The translations under genes and the position numbers were made by a program. From Aliarcobacter butzleri (GTDB lineage Bacteria > Campylobacterota > Campylobacteria > Campylobacterales > Arcobacteraceae), in the NCBI RefSeq assembly GCF_900187115.1, contig NZ_LT906455.1, forward strand, positions 1,798,001-1,862,000: DNA of 64,000 nt, given 5' to 3'. Shown here piece by piece: positions 9,429-18,885 of the stretch. The notes under the pieces were generated by a model. It was given only the letters and a program-made list of their open reading frames with translations, made no database searches and was not told the origin of the DNA. How positions within the stretch are numbered: position 1 is the first letter of the stretch; the number at the start of each line of letters is the position of its first letter.

Positions 9429-10322
9429 CTATTTTAAATAATCTTTTAATATTTCATAAAAGAACTTTGTAGATTCTAATTTATAAGAACTATGAACATG
9501 GTTTTCAGCATTTCCCATATTTTCATTTATAGGATATAAGTATTTTTCTATAAAAGTTATATTTTTAAATTCTCTTAATATCTTATGCTGTTCATCAATA
9601 ACATTTGAATATTTTTGATATAAATCATAATGCAATGTACCTTGAATATAAAAAACTTTTACATTTTTATCTTGTAAATAATCATCTAGCATTTTAAATT
9701 CTTTATTTTTTGAAGAATTTATTAATTCATAATCGATATATTTATTGTTATTTAATTCTTCATTAATATTAAGTAAACCATTTTTATAAGTTTCTTCTTC
9801 ATCTCTACTTTTTTTCTCTTTTTTAAAAGCTTTTTTTATTGATTTGAGATTCATATATTTATACTTAAAACAACTAATATTATCTAAAAATTTATATGCT
9901 GTTACTTCCTCATTTGATAAATTATCTAATGTTGAACAATATCCACCATCAGAAAAAGGATATTGCCAAATAGATGGATTCTGCATTATTACAATGTATT
10001 TAATTTTGTCGTTATTTTTAATAATATTTCTAATCATATTAAATGTTGCAGAAATATTGTGTGCACCAGCAGTTAAAGCTAAGTTTGAAACACTTTTATT
10101 ATTTAATAATGTTGAAAAATATTTTTCATCCAAACCATACTTTAAAGAACTATCTCCAACAAATACAATTTCACTTTTTTCATTTTTAGACTGTTCTACT
10201 CGCTCTTCACTATATTTTGCTAACCTATCATTTGAATACCCTAAGAAAGACAAATAAAATAATACAATTGAACTAATTAATGAAAGACAAAAAAATAATT
10301 TTATAAATAATTTATTGTTCAT
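9429..10322 (-). CDS. SGNH-hydrolase-like partner of the MBOAT acyltransferase
   Basis: 297 residues with an N-terminal membrane anchor (about residues 6-27) and a periplasmic domain. FVGDSS with Ser58 resembles block I of SGNH/GDSL esterases and AlgJ/DltD-like proteins, and a late NHVHSS may supply the catalytic His. The gene directly follows the MBOAT gene (gap 8 bases), the usual arrangement for surface-polymer O-acylation: the MBOAT passes an acyl group across the membrane and the SGNH protein places it on the glycan. Overall similarity to named families is weak, so the assignment depends partly on context. Confidence 0.6.
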   Translation of the reverse strand: MNNKLFIKLFFCLSLISSIVLFYLSFLGYSNDRLAKYSEERVEQSKNEKSEIVFVGDSSLKYGLDEKYFSTLLNNKSVSNLALTAGAHNISATFNMIRNIIKNNDKIKYIVIMQNPSIWQYPFSDGGYCSTLDNLSNEEVTAYKFLDNISCFKYKYMNLKSIKKAFKKEKKSRDEEETYKNGLLNINEELNNNKYIDYELINSSKNKEFKMLDDYLQDKNVKVFYIQGTLHYDLYQKYSNVIDEQHKILREFKNITFIEKYLYPINENMGNAENHVHSSYKLESTKFFYEILKDYLK

Positions 10323-10330
10323 TATTACCC

Positions 10331-11788
10331 TTAAAAATTAAAATATAAAAATTCACTAAATTTGTTCAAAGAAAACATAGAATAAACAAATAAAAAAACC
10401 GTAAAAACTAATATAAAAATATTTGATTTAAATTTATCTTTTAATTGCATAGAATTTTTAAAGAAAAAAACAATAATCATACTAGCTAAAGTAAGATTTA
10501 AAAGATCACTTCCTCCACTTATTGAGCGAGTTACTTCATCAAACTTAATTCCATAATTTTCTAAAAATGCTAACTTCTTAAAAAATATGCTTGGTAAAAC
10601 AACATTATCAAAAGAAAACATACAACCAAATACTTTCATTGCACTTTCAAAATCTTTTGCTCTAAAAAATATCCATGTTATATTTATAAAGTTAAATGTT
10701 ATAAACCATGCTAAGATTTTATTCATTCTAAATCCTAAGCTTTGCCAAAGCCTATGTATTGCTAATGCTATTCCATGTAGCAATCCCCAGATTATAAATG
10801 TCCATCCTGCTCCATGCCATAATCCACCTAATAGAAATGTTGTTATTAGATTTACATAAGTTCTAATATTACCTTTTCTATTCCCTCCTAGTGGTATATA
10901 CAAATAATCTCTTAAAAATCTTGAGAGTGTCATATGCCATCTTCTCCAGAAGTCTTGAATTGACAATGCTTTATATGGAGAGTTAAAGTTAATAGGTAAT
11001 TTTATATTAAACATCAAACTTATACCTATTGCCATATCTGTATATCCTGAAAAATCAAAGTACAATTGGAAAGTATAAGACAAAGATGTTGCCCATGCTT
11101 CTATTAGATTTAAAGTTGTTGCTGTATCAAATCCTGCATTTGCCCATACTGCAAAGGTATCTGCTATTACTACTTTTTTAAACAATCCTATTGAAAAAAT
11201 AAACAGTCCTAATGCTATATTTCTATAATTCTTTACCCAATTATATTTACTCGCAAATTGTGGCATCATCTCTTTATGATGCAAAATTGGTCCTGCTAGT
11301 AAGTGTGGAAAATATGTTACAAACAGCATATAATTTATTAAGCTATACTCTTTTGCTTCTTGTTTATATGCATCTACTAAGAATGCTATTTGTGTAAAGG
11401 TAAAGAAGCTAATCCCTAGAGGCAATATTATATGTGGCAATGGTATATTTGTTCCAAATATTCCATTAAAGTTATCTAGAAAAAAATCTGTATATTTAAA
11501 ATATCCTAATAATCCTAGATTAAACACTATTCCAAAACTCAGTATTGTTTTTGAAGAAATTCTTATCTTCTCATGATTTACTAAACTTAATCCTACACCA
11601 TAATTTACAAATATTGAAAGTAAAATTAGAGGAAGATATATTACATTCCAGTAACTATAGAAAAACAAACTCCCTACTACTAACCATATCTTTGCTCCTA
11701 ATATTAATCGTTTACTATTCAAATAAAAGTAAACCACAAAAATTACTGGCAAAAATATAAATATAAATTCATAACTATTAAAGAGCAT
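10331..11788 (-). CDS. MBOAT family O-acyltransferase (AlgI/DltB-like)
   Basis: 485-residue polytopic inner-membrane protein. The family's two marker histidines are visible: His325 in GGLWHGAGW and His339 in GLLHG. The QDFWRRWHMTLSRFLRDY stretch before them is the classic AlgI/DltB signature. It is predicted to move acetyl (or another acyl) groups from the cytoplasm to a periplasmic acceptor. It sits in the glycosyltransferase operon directly upstream of an SGNH-like gene, so the target is probably the LOS/O-glycan. Length and membrane pattern are complete. Confidence 0.9.
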   Translation of the reverse strand: MLFNSYEFIFIFLPVIFVVYFYLNSKRLILGAKIWLVVGSLFFYSYWNVIYLPLILLSIFVNYGVGLSLVNHEKIRISSKTILSFGIVFNLGLLGYFKYTDFFLDNFNGIFGTNIPLPHIILPLGISFFTFTQIAFLVDAYKQEAKEYSLINYMLFVTYFPHLLAGPILHHKEMMPQFASKYNWVKNYRNIALGLFIFSIGLFKKVVIADTFAVWANAGFDTATTLNLIEAWATSLSYTFQLYFDFSGYTDMAIGISLMFNIKLPINFNSPYKALSIQDFWRRWHMTLSRFLRDYLYIPLGGNRKGNIRTYVNLITTFLLGGLWHGAGWTFIIWGLLHGIALAIHRLWQSLGFRMNKILAWFITFNFINITWIFFRAKDFESAMKVFGCMFSFDNVVLPSIFFKKLAFLENYGIKFDEVTRSISGGSDLLNLTLASMIIVFFFKNSMQLKDKFKSNIFILVFTVFLFVYSMFSLNKFSEFLYFNF

Positions 11789-11793
11789 TATCT

Positions 11794-12894
11794 TTAATTT
11801 CCTTTCATAAATTCTTTTAATTTTTTAAATTGTATTTCACTATCAAATTCTAAATCAACTTTTTTCTTTGCTTCTAAAACTAAATTATCTTTTAAATCTT
11901 TATCATTATAAAGTTCTTCAATTTTTAATGCTAAATCTTCTATATTTTCGTTTTCAAACAATAATCCATTAATTCTATCATCAATAATTTCTAAAAATCC
12001 TCCGCTGTTTGAAGCAATAATAGCTGTTTGATTTTTCATAGCTTCAATAACAACTAAACCAAATGTTTCATTCTTGGAAGCTGCTACAATCACATCACAG
12101 GCTTGCATAAACTTGTCTGGTTCTTTTGAAAAACCTAAAAAATGTATTTCATTTTCAAGATTATAATTTTTTACTTTTTCTTTTAAAGAGTTCAAATATT
12201 CTTCATTCATAGGATGTCCAACAAAATAAGCTTTTACGTCTAATTCTTTAATCTTTAATTTTTTCATAGCTTCAATCAAAAGATATTGACCTTTAAATTC
12301 ATTAATTCTTCCAACAAAACCTATAATAAAAGAATTTTTTGAATTTAATTTCTCTTCTTTATAAATATTTAACTCTTCTTTTGTAAAAACTTTAGGATTT
12401 TTTGCCCCTAAATATAAAGTTTTTACTTTTGGTCTAATATTTTGAGGAATAAATTTTTCTATTTGATTTTGTAAAGCTTTTGTCACACAAATAATTGTAT
12501 CTACGTTTTTATACAAAAACTTATGATAAAAATCATTTTTAAATCTTGTCATTGTCATATGTCTAGTTTGAATAATTTTTGGTTTTCTTTTTGATAATAA
12601 TTTTGCAAAAATTATTATTGGAATATCTTTTGTCCAATGAATATGTATTGTGTCAATTTTATTTTTGTCAATAATTTTTGCTATTTTTATTGAAGAGATT
12701 AAAGAAAAACTACTTTTTCTTTCTATTTTTATAACTTTTAAATCTTCTAAAAAAGATTCTAATTTTGAATTATTTGAAATTACACAAGTTACATTAAAAT
12801 CTTTTGCTAATTCTTTTGAGCAATTACACATATAAAGTTCTAATCCACCTAAATCAGGGGATAAACAAACTTCTAAAATATTTTTATTTTGCAT
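11794..12894 (-). CDS. GT4 glycosyltransferase
   Basis: 366 residues with the GT-B fold of group 1 transferases. The N-terminal EVCLSPDLGGLELY loop, central IIGFVGRINEFKGQ, and the donor-binding E-x7-E motif (ETFGLVVIEAM) are all present. It likely builds the LOS outer core. I choose the ATG at 12894 (protein starting MQNKN) because it overlaps the stop of the upstream gene by only 11 bases and has AAAGA before it; the ATG at 12921 would lengthen the overlap. Acceptor and sugar unknown. Confidence 0.85.
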   Translation of the reverse strand: MQNKNILEVCLSPDLGGLELYMCNCSKELAKDFNVTCVISNNSKLESFLEDLKVIKIERKSSFSLISSIKIAKIIDKNKIDTIHIHWTKDIPIIIFAKLLSKRKPKIIQTRHMTMTRFKNDFYHKFLYKNVDTIICVTKALQNQIEKFIPQNIRPKVKTLYLGAKNPKVFTKEELNIYKEEKLNSKNSFIIGFVGRINEFKGQYLLIEAMKKLKIKELDVKAYFVGHPMNEEYLNSLKEKVKNYNLENEIHFLGFSKEPDKFMQACDVIVAASKNETFGLVVIEAMKNQTAIIASNSGGFLEIIDDRINGLLFENENIEDLALKIEELYNDKDLKDNLVLEAKKKVDLEFDSEIQFKKLKEFMKGN

Positions 12895-13627
12895 TTCTTT
12901 GCATATCCAACATAATAGCATACTTCATATATGAACTATATGCTGAAATTACTGCTACATTCCATCCATTAATTCCATGAAATGCTCCGCCTTTTAATAT
13001 TAAAGCTTTAAATAAAGCTCCCAAACCATGAATAATTGGATCAAAAACTGTTGCTTTTTTACCTTCTTCGTGTGCTAAAATTGCACCTCTTTTTATAAAT
13101 TTTTCAGTTGTTCTTATCATATGGATATAATCATCATATGAATAATGCAACATATCAGCTTCTAAATCACACACATTTTTTGTTTCAACTTTTGCATGCC
13201 CTTTTGCAGTTGAGAATCCACATTTTTTACGATTGTAAAGTCTTGTTACTCTATCTGGATACCAAAGTTTAATATAATTCTTTCCAACAAATGTCTTTCT
13301 AGCAAAAGAATAAGCATCATAAGAACTATTTTCTAGATTCAATTTTTTTATCTCTTCTATTGCATTTAAATCAAGTCTTTCATCTGCATCAATACTCAAA
13401 ACCCAATCATTTTTTGCATATGGAGCACCAAATGCCTTTTGTGGTCCATCTCCTAAATATGTCTGTTTTATAACTTTTGCACCCAAACTTTCTGCAATTT
13501 CACAAGTTCTATCACTACTTAAAGAATCCACAACTAAAACTTCATCACATACACTTTTAACAGATTTTATAACTTCTTCTATATTCTTTTCTTCATTTAG
13601 TGTAATAATATTTGCTGTAATTTTCAA
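12884..13627 (-). CDS. GT2 glycosyltransferase, WaaE/KdtX-like
   Basis: About 247 residues, GT-A fold. NIITLNEEKNIEEVI at the N-terminus, VVDSLSSDRT and the DADE metal-binding motif (LSIDADERLD) match the WaaE/KdtX type that adds beta-glucose to inner-core heptose. First gene of a leftward operon, divergent from another glycosyltransferase. I favour the TTG at 13627, which has AAAGG six bases upstream, over the TTG at 13633, which touches that site. The WaaE function is a family inference. Confidence 0.82.
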   Translation of the reverse strand: MKITANIITLNEEKNIEEVIKSVKSVCDEVLVVDSLSSDRTCEIAESLGAKVIKQTYLGDGPQKAFGAPYAKNDWVLSIDADERLDLNAIEEIKKLNLENSSYDAYSFARKTFVGKNYIKLWYPDRVTRLYNRKKCGFSTAKGHAKVETKNVCDLEADMLHYSYDDYIHMIRTTEKFIKRGAILAHEEGKKATVFDPIIHGLGALFKALILKGGAFHGINGWNVAVISAYSSYMKYAIMLDMQRNAK

Positions 13628-13658
13628 AGACAACCTTTATTCTATTAATATAACTTAT

Positions 13659-13664
13659 ATTATA
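13659..13664 (-). promoter_or_regulatory. Candidate -10 box for the leftward glycan operon
   Basis: TATAAT on the minus strand about 32 bases upstream of the TTG start at 13627, in the 85-base divergent gap. It would drive the GT2-GT4-MBOAT-SGNH-YrbL set that ends at the hairpin at 8839. Confidence 0.4.
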
Positions 13665-13687
13665 TAGAAAATTTAATTTAATTAAGA

Positions 13688-13693
13688 TACAAT
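13688..13693 (+). promoter_or_regulatory. Candidate -10 box for the rightward glycosyltransferase pair
   Basis: TACAAT twenty bases before the ATG at 13713, with the ribosome site AGAGGT between them. This implies a very short leader. Confidence 0.35.
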
Positions 13694-13712
13694 CCCTATT
13701 TTAGAGGTGATT

Positions 13713-14783
13713 ATGAAACAAAAAACAGCTATTATTTGTCTATCAAGAGTAAATGGAGGAATGGAACTTGCATCAGTAAAACTTGCAAGACTTTTAAGCC
13801 AAGATGTTGAAGTAGAATTTATCGCTAGAGATAATAGTTATATAGCAAATAGAAAAGAACATTTTGAAAACTATGATATAAATCTGCATATAGTAAATTT
13901 TTCATCTAATTTTAGTTTTAAACTTATTTTCACTGTACGAGAAATTTTAAAAAACAGTAATATAAAAAATATAATTTTTTTAGGTGCTTCTGAGATAAAA
14001 TCTTTATATTTTGCAACTTTAGGATTAGATATTAATTTTATAATCAGACAAGGTTCAAAAAAAACAACTTCAAAAAAAGATATTTTTCATAAACTATTTT
14101 ATAGCAATGTAAATTACTTTGTAGGAAATTGTGAATATATGAAAAAAAATATAATTGAAATTTTACCAATTCCCCAAAAAGCAAGTGTTAAAAGAATTTA
14201 TTCATCTTTAAAACTAGAAGAAAATATAGATTTTAAACCTTTAAATAACCATGTAGATTTGGTTCATGTTGGACGAGTACATAAAGGTAAAGGACAATTT
14301 GAAGCTATAAAAGCTTGTGAAATTCTAAAAAATAATAACATTAATTTTACAATAAAGTTTTTAGGAGATATTCAAGATAAAGACTATCTTGAAACTATGA
14401 AAAACTATTTAAAAAACTCTTCTTTAAAAAATAATGTCGAATTCGTAGGTTACACTTCAAATGTAAAAGAGTATTTACAAAAAAGCGATATTTTCATTTT
14501 TCCAAGTCTAGGAGAAGGAATGAGTAATGCAATAATTGAAAGCTTGGGATTTGGACTTATTCCAATTATTTATGATGACACATCTTCAAGTGAATTTAAA
14601 GATTTAGGATTTCATATTCACTTAACAAAAGAAAATAATATTAAAAATTTGCAAGAAATTTTATTAAACGTTGTAAATAACTTTGAGGAAGAAAAAGCTA
14701 AAGCAAAAGATAATCATCAAAAAGCTTTAAATATTTTTGCTCCACAAAGAGAAAAAATTGAATATTTAAATTTATTAATATAA
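13713..14783 (+). CDS. GT4 glycosyltransferase
   Basis: 356 residues, GT-B fold. Motifs seen are the N-terminal CLSRVNGGMELASVKLA loop, LVHVGRVHKGKGQ, and the C-terminal FPSLGEGMSNAIIESL donor-binding motif. The start is set at the ATG at 13713 because AGAGGTGATT lies directly before it; the GTG at 13707 is part of that ribosome site. It forms a rightward pair with the GT2 gene that follows 22 bases later, against the leftward run on both sides. Probable outer-core or O-chain transferase. Confidence 0.85.
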   Translation: MKQKTAIICLSRVNGGMELASVKLARLLSQDVEVEFIARDNSYIANRKEHFENYDINLHIVNFSSNFSFKLIFTVREILKNSNIKNIIFLGASEIKSLYFATLGLDINFIIRQGSKKTTSKKDIFHKLFYSNVNYFVGNCEYMKKNIIEILPIPQKASVKRIYSSLKLEENIDFKPLNNHVDLVHVGRVHKGKGQFEAIKACEILKNNNINFTIKFLGDIQDKDYLETMKNYLKNSSLKNNVEFVGYTSNVKEYLQKSDIFIFPSLGEGMSNAIIESLGFGLIPIIYDDTSSSEFKDLGFHIHLTKENNIKNLQEILLNVVNNFEEEKAKAKDNHQKALNIFAPQREKIEYLNLLI

Positions 14784-14805
14784 ATAAAAAAGAGAGAATT
14801 AAAAT

Positions 14806-15819
14806 ATGTCAAATAAAGAAGTTTTTATAAGTATAATTGTTCCTGTTTACAATGCAGAAGAATATCTTGATGAATGTTTACAAAGTATTTTAAAACAAAC
14901 TATCATTGAAAATATAGAATTAATTTGTGTAAATGATGGTAGTAGTGATAACTCTTTGGAAATTTTAAATCTTTATAAAACAAAATTTCCAAATATGCTA
15001 ATCATTGATCAAAAAAATGCTGGTTCAGCAATGGCAAGAAATAATGGTTTACAAATAGCAAAAGGTGAATATATATATTTTGTAGATAATGATGATTATC
15101 TAGCAAATGAAAACTGCTTAAGTGAATTATATAGTGTTGCAAAAAAAGAATCTTTAGATATTTTAAACTTTAACCATTTAATTTTAAAAAATAATTCGTT
15201 AAATAAGTTTTCTATAAAAAGAGAAAATAACAAAATTTATACTGGTAAAGAGTATCTTTCAACAGCACAAAAAGGTAATATTACTAATACTCCTTGGGAT
15301 AAAATATTAAAAAGAAGTTACTTAAAAGAGATAAATTTTGCATACACCTCAGGAGTTATTTCAGACGATGCGGAAGCTTTATTACCTCTATTTTATGATG
15401 CAAAAAAAGTATCTTTTGTAGATAATTTTGCTTATGTATATAGAATAAGACCAAATTCTGTTATGACTGGTGAAAAAACAGAGAAATATATAATAAGTAC
15501 AAAAAAAATATTAGAAACTTACACAAAGTTTTATGATTTAGAAAAAGACAAAGGAATTAGAAGATTTTTAAAAAGCTTAATTTTTAATAGATTATTGTCT
15601 TATTATGAACTTATATTTGAAAAAAATGACTTTATAAATAAATATATAGATGATTATGAATCATATAAAACAAAATATTTAAATAAAATAGAAATATTTT
15701 TTATTGAAAATGAAGAGAACTATCTAAATAAATATAAAAACTCAAAGTCTAAACTTGCAAAAAAACTAAACCCAAACTATTTAATTAGAAGATTTAGAAA
15801 AAGATATTTAAAAAATTAA
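14806..15819 (+). CDS. GT2 glycosyltransferase
   Basis: 337 residues. N-terminal GT-A domain with SIIVPVYNAEEYLDECL, CVNDGSSDNS and the metal motif YFVDNDDYL. The C-terminal third (about residues 230-337) is Lys-rich and probably membrane-associated. This is the common capsule/LOS type that adds hexoses or hexosamines. It is paired with the preceding GT4 and closed by a dyad at 15799-15827 against the convergent YrbL-like gene. Confidence 0.87.
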   Translation: MSNKEVFISIIVPVYNAEEYLDECLQSILKQTIIENIELICVNDGSSDNSLEILNLYKTKFPNMLIIDQKNAGSAMARNNGLQIAKGEYIYFVDNDDYLANENCLSELYSVAKKESLDILNFNHLILKNNSLNKFSIKRENNKIYTGKEYLSTAQKGNITNTPWDKILKRSYLKEINFAYTSGVISDDAEALLPLFYDAKKVSFVDNFAYVYRIRPNSVMTGEKTEKYIISTKKILETYTKFYDLEKDKGIRRFLKSLIFNRLLSYYELIFEKNDFINKYIDDYESYKTKYLNKIEIFFIENEENYLNKYKNSKSKLAKKLNPNYLIRRFRKRYLKN

Positions 15820-15827
15820 TATCTTTT
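15799..15827. terminator. Hairpin between convergent GT2 and YrbL-like genes
   Basis: AAAAGATATT (15799-15808) and AATATCTTTT (15818-15827) form a 10-bp AT-rich stem with a 9-base loop, followed on the plus strand by a T-rich tract. It overlaps the 3' end of the GT2 gene. Confidence 0.6.
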
Positions 15828-15828
15828 A

Positions 15829-16419
15829 CTATTTTTTTAATCCTAAATGCTTTGCTTTTTCACAATTTTTCATGAAAAGTTTCCACTGCTTTTTTATCTT
15901 ATATCTTGTATAAAATCTACTTTTCATATATAAAGTAAGCTTTATATTATCTCTTCTAGCACCTAATCCATCATAAATTATCAAAGTATATTTATCAGCA
16001 CTTACTTTTTTACAAAAAACATTATGAGAGCTACAATCAATGAATAAAATTTCATTATCTTCTAAATACTTTTTTAAATCATCTAACAATCTTTTTTCTT
16101 GATCTTTAGTAAAAATATTTTCTTGTAAACAATTTCTTAAAAATTTTGAATCTTCTCCATCAAAATCAACAACTCTTTCAAATACCAAACCTTTACCAAA
16201 ATTTGTATCCACATAACCGAAACATTTCGTTATATGCGAAAAATCAACATTCTTTTTTGTCAAAAAATTATAATATTTAAATTCTAATTCATTTTGAAAA
16301 TTATGTTTTTTTATCTGGGGTTGAAGAACTTTTATAACTTTTTTACTATCATTTGGATGTATAAAAACAAGTCTCTCTCCTCCATCACCTAATAACAATT
16401 CCTCTCTTAATTCAATCAT
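15829..16419 (-). CDS. YrbL-like kinase-fold protein, second copy
   Basis: 196 residues, clearly related to the protein at 8863-9420. It shares the N-terminal LLGDGGERLVFIHP loop, KVIKV, an FDGE segment, a catalytic-loop region with CSSHNVFCKK, and YDGLGARRD at the metal-loop position. It overlaps the start of the GT4 gene upstream by 4 bases and ends the long leftward transcript. Role unknown; recurrence of the family next to glycosyltransferases suggests core modification. Confidence 0.75.
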   Translation of the reverse strand: MIELREELLLGDGGERLVFIHPNDSKKVIKVLQPQIKKHNFQNELEFKYYNFLTKKNVDFSHITKCFGYVDTNFGKGLVFERVVDFDGEDSKFLRNCLQENIFTKDQEKRLLDDLKKYLEDNEILFIDCSSHNVFCKKVSADKYTLIIYDGLGARRDNIKLTLYMKSRFYTRYKIKKQWKLFMKNCEKAKHLGLKK

Positions 16420-17540
16420 TTTTCTATAAAATCCAATATTTTTTTACATCTAGCTTCATAAGTGAAATTTTGTACACAATATTCATAAGCATTTTTAGCC
16501 ATATTCTCTCTAAATTCTTTATCACTATAAAGTTTTTCAACTGCTTTTATCCAAGCATTTATATCTTCATTATCAACTAACATTGTATATTTTTCATTTA
16601 AACTTTCTCTTATAATTTTTGAATCAGAACAAATCATTGGTGTTTTAGAAGCCATATATTCAAAAATTTTTATTGGAGACATATATTCAAAATTTTTATC
16701 TGCATTCATATATGGGGCTAATAAAATATCGCATAAATTTCTATATTTATAAGTATCTTTAGGATTTATAAAACCATGAAAAATTATATTTTCTAAATTT
16801 TTAGATTCATTTTTCCAATATTTTATCTCTTTTTCATCTCCTCCAATAATGTGAAAAATAATTTTAGGAAAGTTTTCTGCCAATTTTATAATTATTTCCA
16901 ATCCCCTATTTTTAGCAACTTTACCTATATATCCAATATTAAAACTATCCTTAAATTGTTCACAATTAACTGGTATAGTATCAAAATCTTTATTTACAAG
17001 AGTAGCACTAGGTGCAACATGCACTGCACTTTCTTCAATATTATATTCTCTACAATATAATTCTTTTAATTTTTGAGCAATAGTAACTAATTTACCTTTA
17101 TTTTTATTTTCTAAAATAAATTTTTTAAATATTTTTTCTTCTGTTTTTTTATCTTCACCATAATTACTATGTCTTTCAAATAACGTCTTATATCCAGCTT
17201 TTTGAGTTAAATAAAAAGCTGACATAACACCTCTTCCATACACTAAATCAGGATCTATTTTTTTTACTTGATTAAGACATCTATACGAATATATTTTTCT
17301 TTTCAAAAATCTTATATTTGGTGAAAATAATTTTTTTATTTCAAAATTATTTTCAACACCATAAAATTTAAAAATGTCTTCAACACCTTTTTCTTCAAGC
17401 TTTTTTGTAATAGGTGCAAGGAGCGTCACTTGATATCCCAAAGAAGCAAAAGCAGAACACATTCTAATTACATTTACACTATTTGCTGTTTTTGAAGGTA
17501 TTATAGAACGAGTAATATACACAATTTTTAATGATTTCAT
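16416..17540 (-). CDS. GT4 glycosyltransferase
   Basis: 374 residues, GT-B fold. Seen are the N-terminal YITRSIIPSKTANSVNVIRM, FNIGYIGKVAKNRGLEI at the interdomain joint, and FEYMASKTPMICSD in the donor-binding region. It overlaps both neighbours by 4 bases (ATGA-type junctions), so it is translationally coupled with the O-antigen-ligase-like gene and the YrbL-like gene. Probable outer-core or O-glycan transferase; specificity unknown. Confidence 0.85.
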   Translation of the reverse strand: MKSLKIVYITRSIIPSKTANSVNVIRMCSAFASLGYQVTLLAPITKKLEEKGVEDIFKFYGVENNFEIKKLFSPNIRFLKRKIYSYRCLNQVKKIDPDLVYGRGVMSAFYLTQKAGYKTLFERHSNYGEDKKTEEKIFKKFILENKNKGKLVTIAQKLKELYCREYNIEESAVHVAPSATLVNKDFDTIPVNCEQFKDSFNIGYIGKVAKNRGLEIIIKLAENFPKIIFHIIGGDEKEIKYWKNESKNLENIIFHGFINPKDTYKYRNLCDILLAPYMNADKNFEYMSPIKIFEYMASKTPMICSDSKIIRESLNEKYTMLVDNEDINAWIKAVEKLYSDKEFRENMAKNAYEYCVQNFTYEARCKKILDFIEK

Positions 17541-18874
17541 TTTGTAATTCCTATTATTAAGAAAATTATAATAACTAAAATATATTTTAATATAGATTTA
17601 TAATCTACTTCTTTAACAAATACATCAAATTTATAATTACTTATCATAGCACTTATAATTGTAACAAACATTGCTAATTCAAAAAATTCAAAAAAGTTTC
17701 CAGGTATCATGAATATTAAAGTAGCAATAGTTAGTATCTTAATTATATCGTCTCTTTTTTTATCCAAAGTTTTATAAGTTAATATTTTATAAAACATTAA
17801 CATCATTATAAAAAAACCTATTATTCCAACTTGAGCTAAGACTTGTAGATAAACATTGTGTGGACTTTTGACTCTTTCTACAATATAAGATTCTTTATCT
17901 TTTGATAATTTTTCAATCTCTTGCATAACATCACCAGTTCCAACACCAACTAAATAATTATCTTTTATTACTTCAATTGTATAATAAGAAGCAATAATTC
18001 TAAGTCCAATAGAACTATCATAATTTTTTTCATTAATCATACTTTTTATGTCGTTCTTTGCATCTTCTACTCTTTTATCAAATTGTTCAGAAAAGTTATA
18101 CATATACATAAACATAATTAGTATAATTGATAAAGAAATAAAAAATACTTTTTTTATTTTTTGCCTATAAACCAAAAAAACTACTAAAAATATTAAAAGA
18201 AATAGTACAATATAACCAGTTCTTCCACCAATTAAACTCATGTTTATAAAAGCAGTTGTTATAAAAATAAAAGACAATATTTTTAGATAAATATTTTTTA
18301 TATCATTAACTAATAATCTATATATTAAAACAGATATTACTATTGCCAAAGCGATATTGTGCTTTATATGATTTAAAAATGGAGCTGGATCTGTATAAAC
18401 AGTTTGATAAACTTTATATTCTCCAATGAAAAGTTCGGGTGGAATAATTTGGAAATGTATAAAATAAGAAACTACCTCAGAAAATAAAACTCCAAATATA
18501 AAAGCATTTAAAATTCTAAAAGAAAATCTCATATCTAAAAAAGATAAAAATATTAAAGGATATATTAAAAATTTTGCTTTATTCATAAAAGCATATGCAC
18601 TATCCATATCAATTGTATAAAACATTCCAAATAGAAAAACTAAATACAGTAATATAAAATACTTTAAAAGCTCATTTTTAAATGCAATTTTAAAATAATC
18701 TATAAAGTTTCTTCTATATAAAAATAGTAAAAGTATACAAAAGAATACCGATGTTTTTGCCTTATTACTGATAGGAATTAAAAAAGCATATACTACCAAA
18801 AGATGATTCATCAAAAGAGTAATTTTACTTTGATCCTCTTTTGAAATATAACAAATTTTATTAATAAGATTCAT
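17537..18874 (-). CDS. O-antigen ligase / polymerase-like membrane protein
   Basis: 445 residues with about eleven membrane helices and one large periplasmic loop (about residues 250-340). The loop carries ASYYTIEVIKDN and GVGTGDV, followed by SPHNVYLQVLAQVG; this HN motif is the hallmark of the Wzy_C/WaaL family. It joins O-glycan (or a sugar unit) to lipid A-core in the periplasm. No flippase gene is in the window. Whether it is WaaL or Wzy cannot be settled; a cluster this simple favours a ligase. Confidence 0.78.
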   Translation of the reverse strand: MNLINKICYISKEDQSKITLLMNHLLVVYAFLIPISNKAKTSVFFCILLLFLYRRNFIDYFKIAFKNELLKYFILLYLVFLFGMFYTIDMDSAYAFMNKAKFLIYPLIFLSFLDMRFSFRILNAFIFGVLFSEVVSYFIHFQIIPPELFIGEYKVYQTVYTDPAPFLNHIKHNIALAIVISVLIYRLLVNDIKNIYLKILSFIFITTAFINMSLIGGRTGYIVLFLLIFLVVFLVYRQKIKKVFFISLSIILIMFMYMYNFSEQFDKRVEDAKNDIKSMINEKNYDSSIGLRIIASYYTIEVIKDNYLVGVGTGDVMQEIEKLSKDKESYIVERVKSPHNVYLQVLAQVGIIGFFIMMLMFYKILTYKTLDKKRDDIIKILTIATLIFMIPGNFFEFFELAMFVTIISAMISNYKFDVFVKEVDYKSILKYILVIIIFLIIGITK

Positions 18875-18885
18875 ATTTCTTCTTT

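Noticed and set aside
12895-12921. Longer N-terminus (MLLCWICKE) for the GT4 gene
   Set aside because: It would overlap the upstream gene by 38 bases; the ATG at 12894 gives the normal family N-terminus.
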